64,000 bases of DNA. It comes from Paenibacillus sanguinis 2301083 = DSM 16941. Its GTDB lineage: Bacteria; Bacillota; Bacilli; Paenibacillales; Paenibacillaceae. The notes below the pieces were generated by a model that was not told where the DNA came from, ran no database searches, and worked only from the letters and a program-made list of their open reading frames with translations. Below are positions 17,467 through 27,401 of this stretch, in pieces. Position numbers and translations under genes: made by a program. The stretch is taken from the NCBI RefSeq assembly GCF_000374825.1, contig NZ_KB895392.1:1-64000 (forward strand). The letters run 5' to 3'. Each line of letters opens with the position of its first letter. The first letter of the stretch is position 1.

Positions 17467-17643
17467 ATGTCGCGCAGAAGACGTAGCATTATGTCGGAGA
17501 ACCTCAAGGTCGAACTTGCCAAGGACTTGGGATTTTATGATACTGTTCAGCAGGAAGGCTGGGGAGGCATTAAAGCGAAGGACGCCGGCAACATGGTGAA
17601 ACGGGCGATCCAGCTTGCCGAGCAAGCTGCAAAGCGGCAGTAG
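17467..17643 (+). CDS. sspF: Small acid-soluble spore protein SspF
   Basis: The 58-residue protein matches Ssp[21 protein letters not shown], then [20 protein letters not shown] and [10 protein letters not shown]. Such proteins coat spore DNA or belong to the alpha/beta-type SASP group; SspF is a minor member. AGGAGGAGG lies just before the ATG at 17467. The frame is open upstream to 17347, but only this start gives the family's N-terminus. The order veg-sspF-ispE matches B. subtilis. Confidence 0.94.
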   Translation: MSRRRRSIMSENLKVELAKDLGFYDTVQQEGWGGIKAKDAGNMVKRAIQLAEQAAKRQ

Positions 17644-17655
17644 CGTAAGCCAGAG

Positions 17656-17687
17656 CGAAGTTCCTCATACGAGGAGCTTCGTTTTTT
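17656..17687 (+). terminator. Intrinsic terminator after sspF
   Basis: CGAAGTTCCTC at 17656-17666 pairs with GAGGAGCTTCG at 17671-17681 with one mismatch, followed by six T residues. Confidence 0.92.
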
Positions 17688-17842
17688 GCGCCTTATGCGC
17701 CTTATGAAGTAAGATAGAATCAGGTATTTTTGTCTTTCGTACATAGACATAGAGCTAACATTTTTTTAGAATAGATAAACATAAAGGTAGATCGAGGGAA
17801 ACCTGAGGAACTACACGGACTTGTTGAAGGTGGGGAAGCGCC

Positions 17843-18697
17843 ATGAAAATTTACGAGAAGGCACCGGCTAAAATAAATCTGATGCTTGATGTTCTTCATA
17901 AGCGTCCGGATGGATACCACGAAGTTGAGATGATTATGACGATGGTGGATCTGTCTGATCGATTGGAAATGAGCGCTCTCCCCCGGGATACGATCATTAT
18001 ATCGAGCCAGGCGGGGTATATTCCGCTCGACGAGAAGAATCTGGCTTTCCAGGCGGCAAAGCTGATCAAGGAGCGCTATAATGTGCGTAGCGGTGTATAT
18101 ATTCATCTGGACAAAAAAATTCCGGTAGCTGCCGGCCTGGCGGGTGGCAGCAGCGATGCAGCCGCCACACTCAGAGGGCTGAATCGACTGTGGGAGCTGG
18201 GTATTGCCGAGGAGGAGCTTAAGAAGCTTGGGGCAGAGCTTGGCTCGGACGTCCCTTTCTGCGTCGCCGGAGGGACGGCTCTGGCGACGGGGCGGGGCGA
18301 GTTGCTTACGCCGCTGCCGAATCCACCCCAATGCTGGGTGGTGCTAGCTAAGCTGCCGATTAACGTGTCAACAGCCGAGGTGTACGGCCGTTTGCGCAGC
18401 GAGGGCATCACCGACCATCCATCTGCAAGGCGTATGCAGGCGGCGCTGGAGAGGCGCTCTTTCCAGGACATCTGTCAGGAGCTTGGCAATGTGTTGGAGC
18501 GGGTCACGCTGCAAATTCACCCGGATGTAGCCCATCTCAAGGAGACCATGCTGCGCCTGGGAGCCGATGGCGTCTTGATGTCGGGCAGTGGTCCGACTGT
18601 ATTTGGCCTGGTATCCAAAGAATCCAAGGTATCCCGTATATACAATGGGCTGCGAGGGTTCTGTAAAGAGGTATACGCTGTGCGGCTGTTGACCTGA
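17843..18697 (+). CDS. ispE: 4-diphosphocytidyl-2-C-methyl-D-erythritol kinase
   Basis: The 284-residue GHMP-family kinase performs the ATP-dependent step of the non-mevalonate isoprenoid pathway. It has the N-terminal [11 protein letters not shown] block, the GHMP ATP loop [17 protein letters not shown], and the C-terminal [11 protein letters not shown] motif. GAAGGTGGGG lies before the ATG. In Bacillus the gene lies between sspF and purR, as here. Confidence 0.96.
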   Translation: MKIYEKAPAKINLMLDVLHKRPDGYHEVEMIMTMVDLSDRLEMSALPRDTIIISSQAGYIPLDEKNLAFQAAKLIKERYNVRSGVYIHLDKKIPVAAGLAGGSSDAAATLRGLNRLWELGIAEEELKKLGAELGSDVPFCVAGGTALATGRGELLTPLPNPPQCWVVLAKLPINVSTAEVYGRLRSEGITDHPSARRMQAALERRSFQDICQELGNVLERVTLQIHPDVAHLKETMLRLGADGVLMSGSGPTVFGLVSKESKVSRIYNGLRGFCKEVYAVRLLT

Positions 18698-18756
18698 GTG
18701 CTTCTTTTCAAACCTGCCCAGGCCAATAAAATTGCTGAGTGAATGCTGACTAAGGC

Positions 18757-18807
18757 TTGGACAAATCCGTACAAAAATGTTATAGTTTCTTTAAAATATT
18801 CGGATTT
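18757..18807 (+). promoter_or_regulatory. purR promoter with PurBox
   Basis: TTGGAC (18757-18762), 17 bases, TTATAG (18780-18785) make a sigma-A promoter. Just downstream, 18793-18807 read on the - strand is AAATCCGAATATTTT, close to the PurR operator pattern AWWWCCGAACWWT. A weaker forward match (AAATCCGTAC) lies between -35 and -10. The spacing of the two is longer than in known PurBox pairs. Autoregulation of purR is known in B. subtilis. Confidence 0.5.
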
Positions 18808-18822
18808 AGCGAGGGGTACTTC

Positions 18823-19659
18823 GTGAAAAAATTAAAGAGAAGCGCTCGTTTAGTGGAGATGACCCACTACTTATTATCCCGCCCACATCACTTGATTCCA
18901 TTAACAACCTTTGCCCAGCGCTATGGGGCTGCCAAATCCTCCATCAGTGAGGATCTTGGTATTATCAAGGAAGTATTTGAGGAAGAGGGCATGGGAGAGC
19001 TGTTAACGCTTGCTGGCGCTGCTGGTGGCGTAAAATATATTCCCCGGGTTGCTCGGGAACAGGCGTTGGCCTTTATTCAGCAAGTGTGCGACAAACTGGA
19101 ACAGCCGGACCGGATCTTGCCGGGCGGTTATTTATACATGTCTGATTTGCTGGGCCAACCTGCCTTGATGAACGAAGCGGGCAAATTGTTCGCTACCGCC
19201 TTTGGTGACCTGGATATCGATTGCATCATGACGGTGGAGACGAAAGGGATTCCGCTGGCCTATGCAACGGGGGCAGAACTCAACTTACCGGTCGTTCTGG
19301 TGCGCAGAGACCATCAGGTGACCGAAGGCTCGGCCGTAAGCATCAATTATGTATCCGGCTCCCATAAGAGCTTGCACACGATGACCTTGTCGCGTAGAGC
19401 CTTAAAGGAGAATTCCCGGGTACTGATTGTCGATGATTTTATGAAGGCGGGGGGAACCATTCAGGGGATGGTCGATCTGCTGGCAGAGTTCAATGCCAAG
19501 GTGGCCGGTGTCGGCGTTTTGGTAGAGTCTGGCGAGATTGCTACGGAACAGCGTTTGTTGCATGATTATATCTCCTTGGCAACACTTCGGGCAGTGGACG
19601 CCAAAGGCAAAGAGATTTCGGTGGAGCCTGGCAACTATTTCTCAAAAATAGGACAATAA
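18823..19659 (+). CDS. purR: Purine operon repressor PurR
   Basis: The 278-residue protein has a winged-helix N-terminal domain (KRSARLVEMTHYLL, YGAAKSSISEDLGII) and a PRT-fold domain that binds PRPP through the VLIVDDFMKAGGTIQGM loop. PurR represses purine synthesis genes and is released from DNA by PRPP, the product of Prs encoded 2 kb downstream. GCGAGGGG precedes the GTG at 18823; this gives the normal N-terminus, whereas a TTG at 18757 is part of the promoter. In B. subtilis yabJ lies between purR and spoVG; it is missing here. Confidence 0.95.
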   Translation: MKKLKRSARLVEMTHYLLSRPHHLIPLTTFAQRYGAAKSSISEDLGIIKEVFEEEGMGELLTLAGAAGGVKYIPRVAREQALAFIQQVCDKLEQPDRILPGGYLYMSDLLGQPALMNEAGKLFATAFGDLDIDCIMTVETKGIPLAYATGAELNLPVVLVRRDHQVTEGSAVSINYVSGSHKSLHTMTLSRRALKENSRVLIVDDFMKAGGTIQGMVDLLAEFNAKVAGVGVLVESGEIATEQRLLHDYISLATLRAVDAKGKEISVEPGNYFSKIGQ

Positions 19660-19770
19660 GAACTGTGTCGATTGTACCTCAAAATTGTGGAAATTCCGAC
19701 GAAACCTGTCGAAAAGCCCATAAATTTTAAAAAAATCGTGAATTTAGCCTATTTTATTGATTCAAAAAAA

Positions 19771-19795
19771 AGGATTTCCGTTTGCTTTGTGGAAT
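19771..19795 (+). promoter_or_regulatory. Sigma-H promoter of spoVG
   Basis: AGGATTT at 19771-19777 and GAAT at 19792-19795 are 14 bases apart, the same arrangement as the classic sigma-H promoter of B. subtilis spoVG. The upstream 100 bases are AT-rich with long A runs, as expected where AbrB binds spoVG. An isolated Spo0A-box heptamer TGTCGAA occurs at 19707-19713. Confidence 0.75.
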
Positions 19796-19829
19796 ATTAC
19801 ACCAAGTCTCTGATGGAAAAAGGTGGTGA

Positions 19830-20120
<291 letters not shown>

Positions 20121-20160
20121 GTCGTAGTCATTTTTTGATGCTCGATTGGGGTTCGAGGAA

Positions 20161-20200
20161 AAGGGAGTCATGCCTGTGCATGGCTCCCTTTTCTTTTTTC
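20161..20200 (+). terminator. Intrinsic terminator after spoVG
   Basis: AAGGGAGTCATG at 20161-20172 pairs with CATGGCTCCCTT at 20179-20190, followed by TTCTTTTTT. Confidence 0.9.
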
Positions 20201-20256
20201 CCTAAATGAGATATATTCAGTAATGAGTTTAAGTGAGAGGTAAGGAGGCCAGGGCT

Positions 20257-21660
20257 TTGAAAAGGTTAGCGATTGTTCTTGCCGCAGGGCAAGGGAAGCG
20301 CATGAAGTCCAAGCTTTATAAGGTTCTTCATCCTGTATGTGGTAAGCCGATGGTTGGGCATGTGCTTGATGCGGTGAACCAGGCTGGATGCCAGCGCAGC
20401 ATCGTGGTGGTTGGTCACGGCGCGGAGGCAGTGAAATCCTATTTGGGTTCATCGGCCGAATATGTGCTTCAGGAGCAGCAATTGGGCACCGGACATGCGG
20501 TAAAGCAGGCCGGATCATTGCTAGGTGGAGAACAAGGGACGACCGTTGTCATCTGTGGAGATACGCCCCTGGTAACTGCTGAAACGATTGAAGCGCTGAT
20601 TAATCATCATACCCGCAAGAGTGCAGCGGCTACGGTATTGACTGCCCATATGGACCAACCCTTCGGTTATGGACGCGTCATTCGAGGGGAGAGCGGTACC
20701 GTCGTACGAATCGTGGAGCAGAAGGATTGCTCGTCTGAGGAAGCGGCCGTGCAGGAGATCAACACAGGCACTTATTGCTTTGATAATGCAAAATTATTTG
20801 CTGCACTGGAGAAGGTAACGAATCATAATTCCCAGCAGGAGTATTACTTGACCGACGTGATCGGCATCTTGGTTCAAGACAACGAAGTGGTCGAAGGGTA
20901 CGCAGTGCCCGATGTTCGCGAATCAATTGGCGTTAATGACCGGATTGCGTTGTCCGAGGCTGAGCAGATGATGCGCGAACGCATTGTGCGGGAGCATATG
21001 CTTGGCGGGGTAACGGTAATCGATCCAAGCTCGACCTATATCGGCGCGGAAGTAAAGATTGGTTCTGACACCGTGTTATATCCAGGGACATTCTTGTCTG
21101 GCAAAACGGTGATCGGAGAAGATTGCATCATCGGACCCTCGGCTCAAATTGAGGATAGCATAATTCTTGACGGTGCGAAGGTGAAGCAGTCCGTTCTCAG
21201 TCAGGCGGAAGTTGGCCGGGAATCGACCGTGGGGCCGTTCGCTTATTTGCGTCCCGGGACCAAGCTTGGCTCCAAGGTCAAGGTGGGCGACTTTGTCGAA
21301 ATCAAGAACGCTTCGCTGGACGATGGGTCAAAGGTATCGCATCTTAGCTATGTAGGGGATGCGAAGGTTGGGAAGAACGTCAACATCGGTTGCGGCGCGA
21401 TTACAGTCAATTACGATGGTTATAATAAGTCTATTACGGAGATTGAAGACGATGCATTCGTGGGCAGCAATGTCAATCTGATTGCCCCCGTTAAGGTGGG
21501 GAAGGGCGCCTATGTCGTGGCTGGCTCAACAATTACCCAAGCAGTTCCCGAGAATGACTTGGCCATTGCCAGAGCAAGACAAGAGAACAAGCCGGGATAC
21601 GCAGAGAAGATTCGTGCCCGCGCGAAAGCCAAGAAACAAAGACAGCAAGGGTCGGAGTAA
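20257..21660 (+). CDS. glmU: Bifunctional UDP-GlcNAc pyrophosphorylase / glucosamine-1-phosphate acetyltransferase
   Basis: The 467-residue enzyme makes UDP-GlcNAc for peptidoglycan. The N-terminal nucleotidyltransferase has [19 protein letters not shown] and the GTGHAVKQA and GDTPLV motifs. The C-terminal half is a left-handed beta-helix of hexapeptide repeats (about residues 245-440) with the acetyl-CoA region [18 protein letters not shown] ends eight bases before the TTG at 20257; the frame is open upstream to 20233, but that start lacks a ribosome site. It is followed by prs after 98 bases. Confidence 0.96.
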   Translation: MKRLAIVLAAGQGKRMKSKLYKVLHPVCGKPMVGHVLDAVNQAGCQRSIVVVGHGAEAVKSYLGSSAEYVLQEQQLGTGHAVKQAGSLLGGEQGTTVVICGDTPLVTAETIEALINHHTRKSAAATVLTAHMDQPFGYGRVIRGESGTVVRIVEQKDCSSEEAAVQEINTGTYCFDNAKLFAALEKVTNHNSQQEYYLTDVIGILVQDNEVVEGYAVPDVRESIGVNDRIALSEAEQMMRERIVREHMLGGVTVIDPSSTYIGAEVKIGSDTVLYPGTFLSGKTVIGEDCIIGPSAQIEDSIILDGAKVKQSVLSQAEVGRESTVGPFAYLRPGTKLGSKVKVGDFVEIKNASLDDGSKVSHLSYVGDAKVGKNVNIGCGAITVNYDGYNKSITEIEDDAFVGSNVNLIAPVKVGKGAYVVAGSTITQAVPENDLAIARARQENKPGYAEKIRARAKAKKQRQQGSE

Positions 21661-21758
21661 ATTTTTTAGCAGTGACCATTTCAATGACGGGGTAGCTTGA
21701 AGGCGGGTTAATTGAGGCTCCCTTTCGCTATCTACACAGCACGGAGGGTTTTGAATTT

Positions 21759-22712
21759 ATGACTTATTGCGATTCTAAATTAAAGATATTCACCTGTAAC
21801 TCCAATACCAAACTGGCCCATCAAATCGCCGACTACATTGGTATTCCCATGGGAGATTCGGATACGACGAGCTTTAGCGATGGCGAAATTCAAGTCAAAC
21901 TATCGGAAAGTGTTCGGGGTTGCCATGTCTATGTGGTTCAGTCCACCTGCGCGCCCGTGAACGATAATTTGATGGAGCTGCTCGTCATGGTGGATGCTTT
22001 GAAGAGAGCTTCGGCCAAAAGTATAAATGTGGTTATCCCGTATTATGGCTATGCCCGTCAGGACCGGAAGGCTCGTTCGCGCGATCCGATCACGGCCAAA
22101 CTGGTTGCCAATCTTATCGAGAAGGCCGGTGCTCACCGGGTAATTACGATGGATTTGCACGCGATGCAAATTCAAGGCTTCTTCGATATTCCGGTGGATC
22201 ATATGCTGGGCGTACCTATTTTGGCTCAGTATTTCCGTTCCAAGCATATTGTTAATCCGGTAGTTGTATCTCCTGACCATGGCGGGGTTGTCCGTGCACG
22301 TAAACTGGCTGATTTCCTCAATGCCCCTCTGGCGATTATTGATAAGCGTCGTCCGGAGCCAAATGTCAGTGAAGTCATGAACATTATCGGTAATATCGAA
22401 GGAAAGACAGCAATTCTGGTCGATGATATCATCGATACCGCTGGTACGATCGTCCTTGGTGCTAATGCCCTAAAGGAAGGCGGCGTGGAGGAGGTCTATG
22501 CCTGCTGTACGCATGCGGTGCTGTCCGGGCCGGCCATGGACCGGCTGGAGAACTCTCCGTTGAAAGAAGTCATTGTTACAGATACGATTCCGATTACACA
22601 TCCGAATCCGACCAGCAAGCTGAAGGTGTTGTCCGTGGCCCCATTGATGGGCGAAGCAATTATTCGCGTTCATGAGGAATTGTCTATCAGCAAGCTGTTT
22701 GAGATCGAATAG
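21759..22712 (+). CDS. prs: Ribose-phosphate pyrophosphokinase
   Basis: The 317-residue enzyme makes PRPP from ribose-5-phosphate and ATP. It has the [16 protein letters not shown] block, the [23 protein letters not shown] flexible region (shown here as one family signature), the metal-binding [12 protein letters not shown] block and the PRPP loop [22 protein letters not shown] lies before the ATG. PRPP feeds purines, pyrimidines and NAD, and is the signal for PurR encoded upstream. The general-stress gene ctc, which follows prs in B. subtilis, is absent. Confidence 0.97.
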   Translation: MTYCDSKLKIFTCNSNTKLAHQIADYIGIPMGDSDTTSFSDGEIQVKLSESVRGCHVYVVQSTCAPVNDNLMELLVMVDALKRASAKSINVVIPYYGYARQDRKARSRDPITAKLVANLIEKAGAHRVITMDLHAMQIQGFFDIPVDHMLGVPILAQYFRSKHIVNPVVVSPDHGGVVRARKLADFLNAPLAIIDKRRPEPNVSEVMNIIGNIEGKTAILVDDIIDTAGTIVLGANALKEGGVEEVYACCTHAVLSGPAMDRLENSPLKEVIVTDTIPITHPNPTSKLKVLSVAPLMGEAIIRVHEELSISKLFEIE

Positions 22713-22740
22713 CAGATTTCGGCGATGCTCTTGGACTTGT

Positions 22741-22779
22741 ATAGGGGTTGCATTCCTTTCCCCGGGATGCAACCCCTAT
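22741..22779 (+). other. Long stable hairpin between prs and pth
   Basis: ATAGGGGTTGCAT at 22741-22753 pairs perfectly with ATGCAACCCCTAT at 22767-22779, extended inward by TCC/GGG. No T run follows, so it is not a standard intrinsic terminator; it may stabilise the prs message end or act with a factor. Confidence 0.7.
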
Positions 22780-22822
22780 CGGTGTATGACGGTAAGCAGA
22801 TCATGGTGGAGGTAATTGTAGG

Positions 22823-23383
22823 ATGAAATGGATCGTCGGACTGGGTAACCCCGGAGCCCAATATGCAAAGACGAGGCATAATATCGGATTTATGGCTGTG
22901 GACGAACTGGCACGCCGCCACGGAATTGAGATCAAGCAGAGCAAATGCAAAGCATTGATTGGCGAGGGTACATTGCCCGGCGGGAAGGTGGTGCTGATTA
23001 AGCCGATGACCTATATGAATCTGTCCGGTGAAGCGGTTAGGGCTTATATGGATTATTATAAGGCCTCCTTGGAAGACATGATCGTCGTGTATGACGATCT
23101 AGATACGGAAATCGGCCGTAACCGGCTTCGCTATCAAGGTAGTGCGGGCGGGCATAATGGAATTAAATCCATTATTCAGCATACGGGTACACAGACCTTC
23201 AATCGAATCCGTATGGGAATATCACGTCCCGAACCAGGGTATGCCGTGGTGGATTATGTTCTGTCTGGCTTTGCCAAGAAAGACAAGCCCTTGCTGGAAC
23301 AGTCGATAACGGCTGCGTGTGATGCGCTTGAATTCAGTCTGGATCATACCTTTGAACAGACCATGGCCAAGTTTAACGGATAA
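22823..23383 (+). CDS. pth: Peptidyl-tRNA hydrolase
   Basis: The 186-residue enzyme releases tRNA from peptidyl-tRNA dropped by ribosomes. It shows GLGNPGAQYAKTRHNIGF with the catalytic His, KPMTYMNLSG, and the VVYDDLDTEIGRNRLRYQGSA and GGHNGIKSI blocks. GGTGGAGG lies before the ATG. The order prs-pth-fin-mfd matches B. subtilis apart from missing ctc. Confidence 0.96.
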   Translation: MKWIVGLGNPGAQYAKTRHNIGFMAVDELARRHGIEIKQSKCKALIGEGTLPGGKVVLIKPMTYMNLSGEAVRAYMDYYKASLEDMIVVYDDLDTEIGRNRLRYQGSAGGHNGIKSIIQHTGTQTFNRIRMGISRPEPGYAVVDYVLSGFAKKDKPLLEQSITAACDALEFSLDHTFEQTMAKFNG

Positions 23384-23429
23384 TAGTGCTTCGTGATCAA
23401 AACTGCCTTTTTTAAACTGCCTCAATAAG

Positions 23430-23458
23430 GCTTAAAACGCTTGACACGGGGCATACTG
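23430..23458 (+). promoter_or_regulatory. Candidate sigma-F promoter of fin
   Basis: GCTTA at 23430-23434, a 14-base spacer and GGGCATACTG at 23449-23458 fit the sigma-F pattern (GYATA, about 15 bases, GGNNANAMTR), with one mismatch in the -35 and a full match in the -10. The start codon follows 30 bases later. In B. subtilis fin is expressed in the forespore under sigma-F. Confidence 0.5.
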
Positions 23459-23488
23459 GAGACATAACCTTTCTCCAGGAGGCATAGG

Positions 23489-23719
23489 ATGGCTATAAAT
23501 TATGTTTGCCGGCATTGTCGTACCCTGATAGGTAGAATAGAGGCTGCCGGGGTCACAGAAGCCCAATTAGGCTTTCATTCCTTGACCCCCGATGAGCGTA
23601 GAGATATAATAGCGTATGATTCTAATGGTGAAATGACGGTTCGTGTTACTTGCGATTATTGCAGGGAAGCCATTGACCATAACCCGGAGTTGCTGCTGCT
23701 TTCAAATCTGCTGCAATGA
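23489..23719 (+). CDS. fin: Anti-sigma-F factor Fin (YabK)
   Basis: The 76-residue zinc protein has an N-terminal CRHC knuckle (residues 7-10) and a second CDYC pair near residue 57, with the Fin-type block LGFHSLTPDERRDII between them. Fin shuts off sigma-F in the forespore, helping the switch to sigma-G. CCAGGAGGC lies before the ATG. The gene precedes mfd, as in B. subtilis, and a sigma-F-like promoter lies upstream. Confidence 0.92.
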   Translation: MAINYVCRHCRTLIGRIEAAGVTEAQLGFHSLTPDERRDIIAYDSNGEMTVRVTCDYCREAIDHNPELLLLSNLLQ

Positions 23720-23789
23720 CTAGAGCGTATCAGGCAGCGCGTTCTACCCCAAAGCAGTCTACCGGGTTTCAGGGGAAATTACGGTTGTA

Positions 23790-23822
23790 GAGCCTTGGCA
23801 CGTTTGCTGAGGCTCCTTTTTG
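23790..23822 (+). terminator. Intrinsic terminator after fin
   Basis: GAGCCT at 23790-23795 pairs with AGGCTC at 23810-23815, followed by CTTTTTGG. Confidence 0.8.
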
Positions 23823-23876
23823 GTTCGAGTACGGAAACGATATAGATTTAATAAGCAGTAAGAGAGGTGCCTCATT

Positions 23877-26800
23877 TTGTTACAAGCACTTATTCAGGCT
23901 TTTTTCCGCGATGCTGACTTTGCTACCACAGTCGCGGGTATTCATTCGGGCATGAAGGAGCAGTTAATTTCCGGCTTGTCGGGGTCATCCAGACAGGTCA
24001 TGCTGGCGGCTTTGCAGCAGGAAACGGGTCGTCCCCTGCTTGTCGTGACCCACAATATGTTTGCTGCTCAGAAAATATTTGAAGATTTACAGGAAGCGCT
24101 AACACCGGATGATGTGCTTCTGTATCCAGCTAACGAGCTGGTGGCTGCGGAGTCAGCCGTGTCCAGTCCGGAAACGCTGGCGCAGCGGATTGAGGTACTG
24201 CTCCAATGCTCTCGAGGTTTTCGGGGCATTGTAGTGGTGCCTTATTCCGGCATTCGGCGGTATATTCCAACCCCGCAAGCCATGGCTGAAGCAGGCATAC
24301 ACATCTCCTTGGGTGGAATGGTGGAGCTAGAGACTTTTCTGACAAATATGGTTGAGCTTGGCTATGAGCGTGTTGAACGTGTAGAGTCTCGCGGCGAAAT
24401 GAGTCTGCGTGGCGGTATTATTGATATCTACCCGCTGACTTCCTCCATGGCCTATCGAATTGAATTGTTTGATGACGAGGTGGATTCCATCCGTACCTTT
24501 GATCCGGCAGACCAACGATCGGTGGACCAGGTAAAGGAAGTTTTCATCCCCCCATGCAAGGAATTGATCGCCTCGGCGGAACGCTTGGAACAAGCGGCGC
24601 AAGCGGTGGCCGAAAAGCTGGAAATTCAATTGGATAAAATGACCGACCGTCAAGCGAAGAATCGCTTGCGTGAAGAGCTGTTCAAGGAAATGGAAATGCT
24701 ACGGGAGCATGTTCATTTTCCTGAAATGTACAAATATATCTCATTGATTTTTCCTGAGAGAAGTCTTCTATATGACTATATGCCTGAGGATACCCTGCTC
24801 ATTCTGGATGAGCCAGCTCGACTGCTGGAGACGGCCAAGCAGCTTGAACGTGATGAGGCGGAATGGAATCTGCATTTGTTCCAGAACGGAAAGAGCTTGC
24901 CGGACTTGCCGTTGGGTGTGGATGGAGACCATGCCTTGTACCATCGACCGTTCCAAACCCTGTTCTTGTCCTTGTTCCTGCGACAAGTGCCACATTCTCA
25001 GCCGCAAAACATTATTAATTTTGTCAGCCGGGGGATGCAGGACTTTCACGGTCAAATGAATGTGCTTAAGGCCGAGATGGAGCGTTGGAAAAAAAGCGGC
25101 GCAAACGTCATGATGCTGGCTAGCGGTGAGGAACGCATGGAGCGCATGCGGCGGGTGCTGCAGGACTATGGAATCGAAGAGCCTACCCTACTCCAGGGTA
25201 ACTTGCAATCGGGCTTTGAGCTTCCTTCCGTGCATCTGGTTGTCATCACTGAGGGTGAGATGTTCTCCCAAAAGCAGCGCAAGGCGCGCAGAGTCTCCAA
25301 GAGTATGGATAATGCCGAGCGAATCAAAAGCTACACCGAGCTTAAAGTGGGCGATTACGTGGTCCATCAAAATCACGGTATCGGAAAATATTTAGGGATC
25401 GGTACGCTGGAAGTTGCCGGTATTCATAAAGACTACATGCATATTTTATATGCCGGGGGCGACAAGCTTTCCGTGCCGATCGAACAGATCGACATGATTC
25501 AGAAGTATGTGGGCTCGGAAGAGAAGGAGCCGAAGGTATACAAGCTGGGCGGTAACGAATGGACCCGGGTGAAGAACAAGGTTCGTTCCTCGGTACAGGA
25601 TATTGCCGATGATCTGATTAAGCTGTATGCCGAACGTCAGGCGGCGCCGGGCTACGGCTTCGAGAAGGATTCACCGGAGCAGCATGAATTTGAAGCAATG
25701 TTCCCATACGATGAGACTCCTGATCAGCTTCGGGCCATCGAGGAGATCAAGAAGGATATGGAGAAGAGCCGTCCGATGGACCGGCTACTCTGCGGCGACG
25801 TCGGTTATGGCAAGACCGAGGTGGCCATTCGGGCTGCCTTCAAGTCAGCCATCGAGGGCAAGCAGGTGGCGGTACTGGTACCCACGACGATTCTGGCTCA
25901 GCAACATTATGAGACGTTCCGTGAACGCTTTGCCGGTTATCCGATTAATATCCAGACCCTAAGCCGCTTCCGCAGCCGCAAGGAGCAAAATGAGACGATT
26001 AAAGGCGTGCGTCAAGGTACAGTGGATATTGTAATCGGAACCCACCGGATTTTGTCACAGGACCTGGTATTTAAGGATCTGGGACTGCTGATTGTTGACG
26101 AGGAGCAACGCTTTGGCGTAACTCATAAGGAGAAGCTCAAGAAACTGAAGACCAATGTCGATGTGTTGACGTTGACGGCAACGCCTATTCCGCGGACGCT
26201 GCATATGTCGATGCTGGGTGTGCGCGACTTGTCCGTTATCGAGACGCCGCCGGAGAACCGCTTCCCCGTACAGACCTATGTGGTGGAGCATAGCCAGGCA
26301 CTGGTGCGGGAAGCCATTGAACGCGAGATGGCAAGGGGCGGCCAAATTTATTATTTGTACAACCGTGTGCAAGGAATTCAGGAGATGGCTGCGCAAATAT
26401 CTATGCTCGTGCCCGAGGCTCGGGTAGGGATAGGCCATGGTCAGATGTCGGAGCAGGAGCTTGAGAAGACCATCCTTGATTTCCTGGACGGGGAATACGA
26501 TGTGTTGGTCAGCACGAGCATCATCGAGACCGGGGTGGACATTCCCAACGTGAACACGTTGATTGTCCATGATGCCGATAAAATGGGCTTGTCCCAGTTG
26601 TATCAATTACGGGGCCGGGTTGGACGGTCCAACCGAATCGCCTATGCGTATTTTACGTATCAACGGGATAAATCTTTGACAGAGGTCGCCGAGAAGCGGC
26701 TGCAATCGATCAAAGAGTTCACTGAACTTGGCTCGGGTTTCAAAATCGCCATGCGTGACCTCGCCATTCGTGGTGCGGGTAATTTGCTTGGCGCCGAGCA

Positions 26801-27401
26801 GCATGGATTTATCGCATCAGTGGGCTTCGATTTGTATTCACAAATGCTGGCTGAGGAAATTCAGAAACGCAAAGTGACGATGCTGGGCGAGACCGATGTG
26901 ACCGATAAGAGCTGGAACACGTCCATTGATCTCGGAATTGATGCTTATTTACCGTCTGATTACATTTATGATAGTATTCAGAAGATTGAGATTTATAAGA
27001 AAACAGCTTCCGTTACATCCTTCGAGGACGTGGCCGAGCTTGAAGACGAGCTGTTGGACCGGTTCGGAGACCTTCCTGATGCGGTACGCAACCTCCTGTC
27101 TGTGGCTCGGGTCAAGCTGTATGGCAAGCAATTCGGTATTGAGTCCATCGCGCTACGTGCTGATGAGGTTGTTCTCAAGTTCCACGATGGGCGAGAGAAA
27201 GTTGTCATTCCGGGCAAACTTGCGGAAATTGGAAATCTGTTCGGAAGACGTGTACAATTTAGTCAAGGGTCCGTGATGCTCATCCGCATTAAAGTCAAAG
27301 GGATGAACGACCAAGAGTTGATGAGTTTACTGGAACAATTTCTGGATGCTCTAAAAGATGCGTTCAAAGCGAAAGGGGAACTACAAGATGTTTCAAAGTA
27401 A
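23877..27401 (+). CDS. mfd: Transcription-repair coupling factor Mfd
   Basis: This 1174-residue DNA translocase removes stalled RNA polymerase and recruits UvrA to the lesion. From N to C it has a UvrB-like region (about 30-340), an RNA-polymerase-interacting CarD-like domain (about 485-560), and a RecG-type helicase with Walker [11 protein letters not shown] (about 639-648), DEEQRFGV (about 740) and [12 protein letters not shown]. The C-terminal TRCF regulatory domain follows (about 1010-1110). The TTG start at 23877 follows GAGAGGTG. Length is nearly the same as in B. subtilis. Its 3' end overlaps the next gene by 14 bases. Confidence 0.97.
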   Translation: MLQALIQAFFRDADFATTVAGIHSGMKEQLISGLSGSSRQVMLAALQQETGRPLLVVTHNMFAAQKIFEDLQEALTPDDVLLYPANELVAAESAVSSPETLAQRIEVLLQCSRGFRGIVVVPYSGIRRYIPTPQAMAEAGIHISLGGMVELETFLTNMVELGYERVERVESRGEMSLRGGIIDIYPLTSSMAYRIELFDDEVDSIRTFDPADQRSVDQVKEVFIPPCKELIASAERLEQAAQAVAEKLEIQLDKMTDRQAKNRLREELFKEMEMLREHVHFPEMYKYISLIFPERSLLYDYMPEDTLLILDEPARLLETAKQLERDEAEWNLHLFQNGKSLPDLPLGVDGDHALYHRPFQTLFLSLFLRQVPHSQPQNIINFVSRGMQDFHGQMNVLKAEMERWKKSGANVMMLASGEERMERMRRVLQDYGIEEPTLLQGNLQSGFELPSVHLVVITEGEMFSQKQRKARRVSKSMDNAERIKSYTELKVGDYVVHQNHGIGKYLGIGTLEVAGIHKDYMHILYAGGDKLSVPIEQIDMIQKYVGSEEKEPKVYKLGGNEWTRVKNKVRSSVQDIADDLIKLYAERQAAPGYGFEKDSPEQHEFEAMFPYDETPDQLRAIEEIKKDMEKSRPMDRLLCGDVGYGKTEVAIRAAFKSAIEGKQVAVLVPTTILAQQHYETFRERFAGYPINIQTLSRFRSRKEQNETIKGVRQGTVDIVIGTHRILSQDLVFKDLGLLIVDEEQRFGVTHKEKLKKLKTNVDVLTLTATPIPRTLHMSMLGVRDLSVIETPPENRFPVQTYVVEHSQALVREAIEREMARGGQIYYLYNRVQGIQEMAAQISMLVPEARVGIGHGQMSEQELEKTILDFLDGEYDVLVSTSIIETGVDIPNVNTLIVHDADKMGLSQLYQLRGRVGRSNRIAYAYFTYQRDKSLTEVAEKRLQSIKEFTELGSGFKIAMRDLAIRGAGNLLGAEQHGFIASVGFDLYSQMLAEEIQKRKVTMLGETDVTDKSWNTSIDLGIDAYLPSDYIYDSIQKIEIYKKTASVTSFEDVAELEDELLDRFGDLPDAVRNLLSVARVKLYGKQFGIESIALRADEVVLKFHDGREKVVIPGKLAEIGNLFGRRVQFSQGSVMLIRIKVKGMNDQELMSLLEQFLDALKDAFKAKGELQDVSK

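Noticed and set aside
19707..19713. Spo0A-box heptamer upstream of spoVG
   Set aside because: A single heptamer is expected by chance several times in the window, and it lies about 65 bases before the sigma-H promoter.
26055..26606. 183-codon - strand frame inside mfd, and a 317-codon one inside ftsH (50563-51516)
   Set aside because: Both are mirror frames of strongly conserved + strand genes with no start signals.
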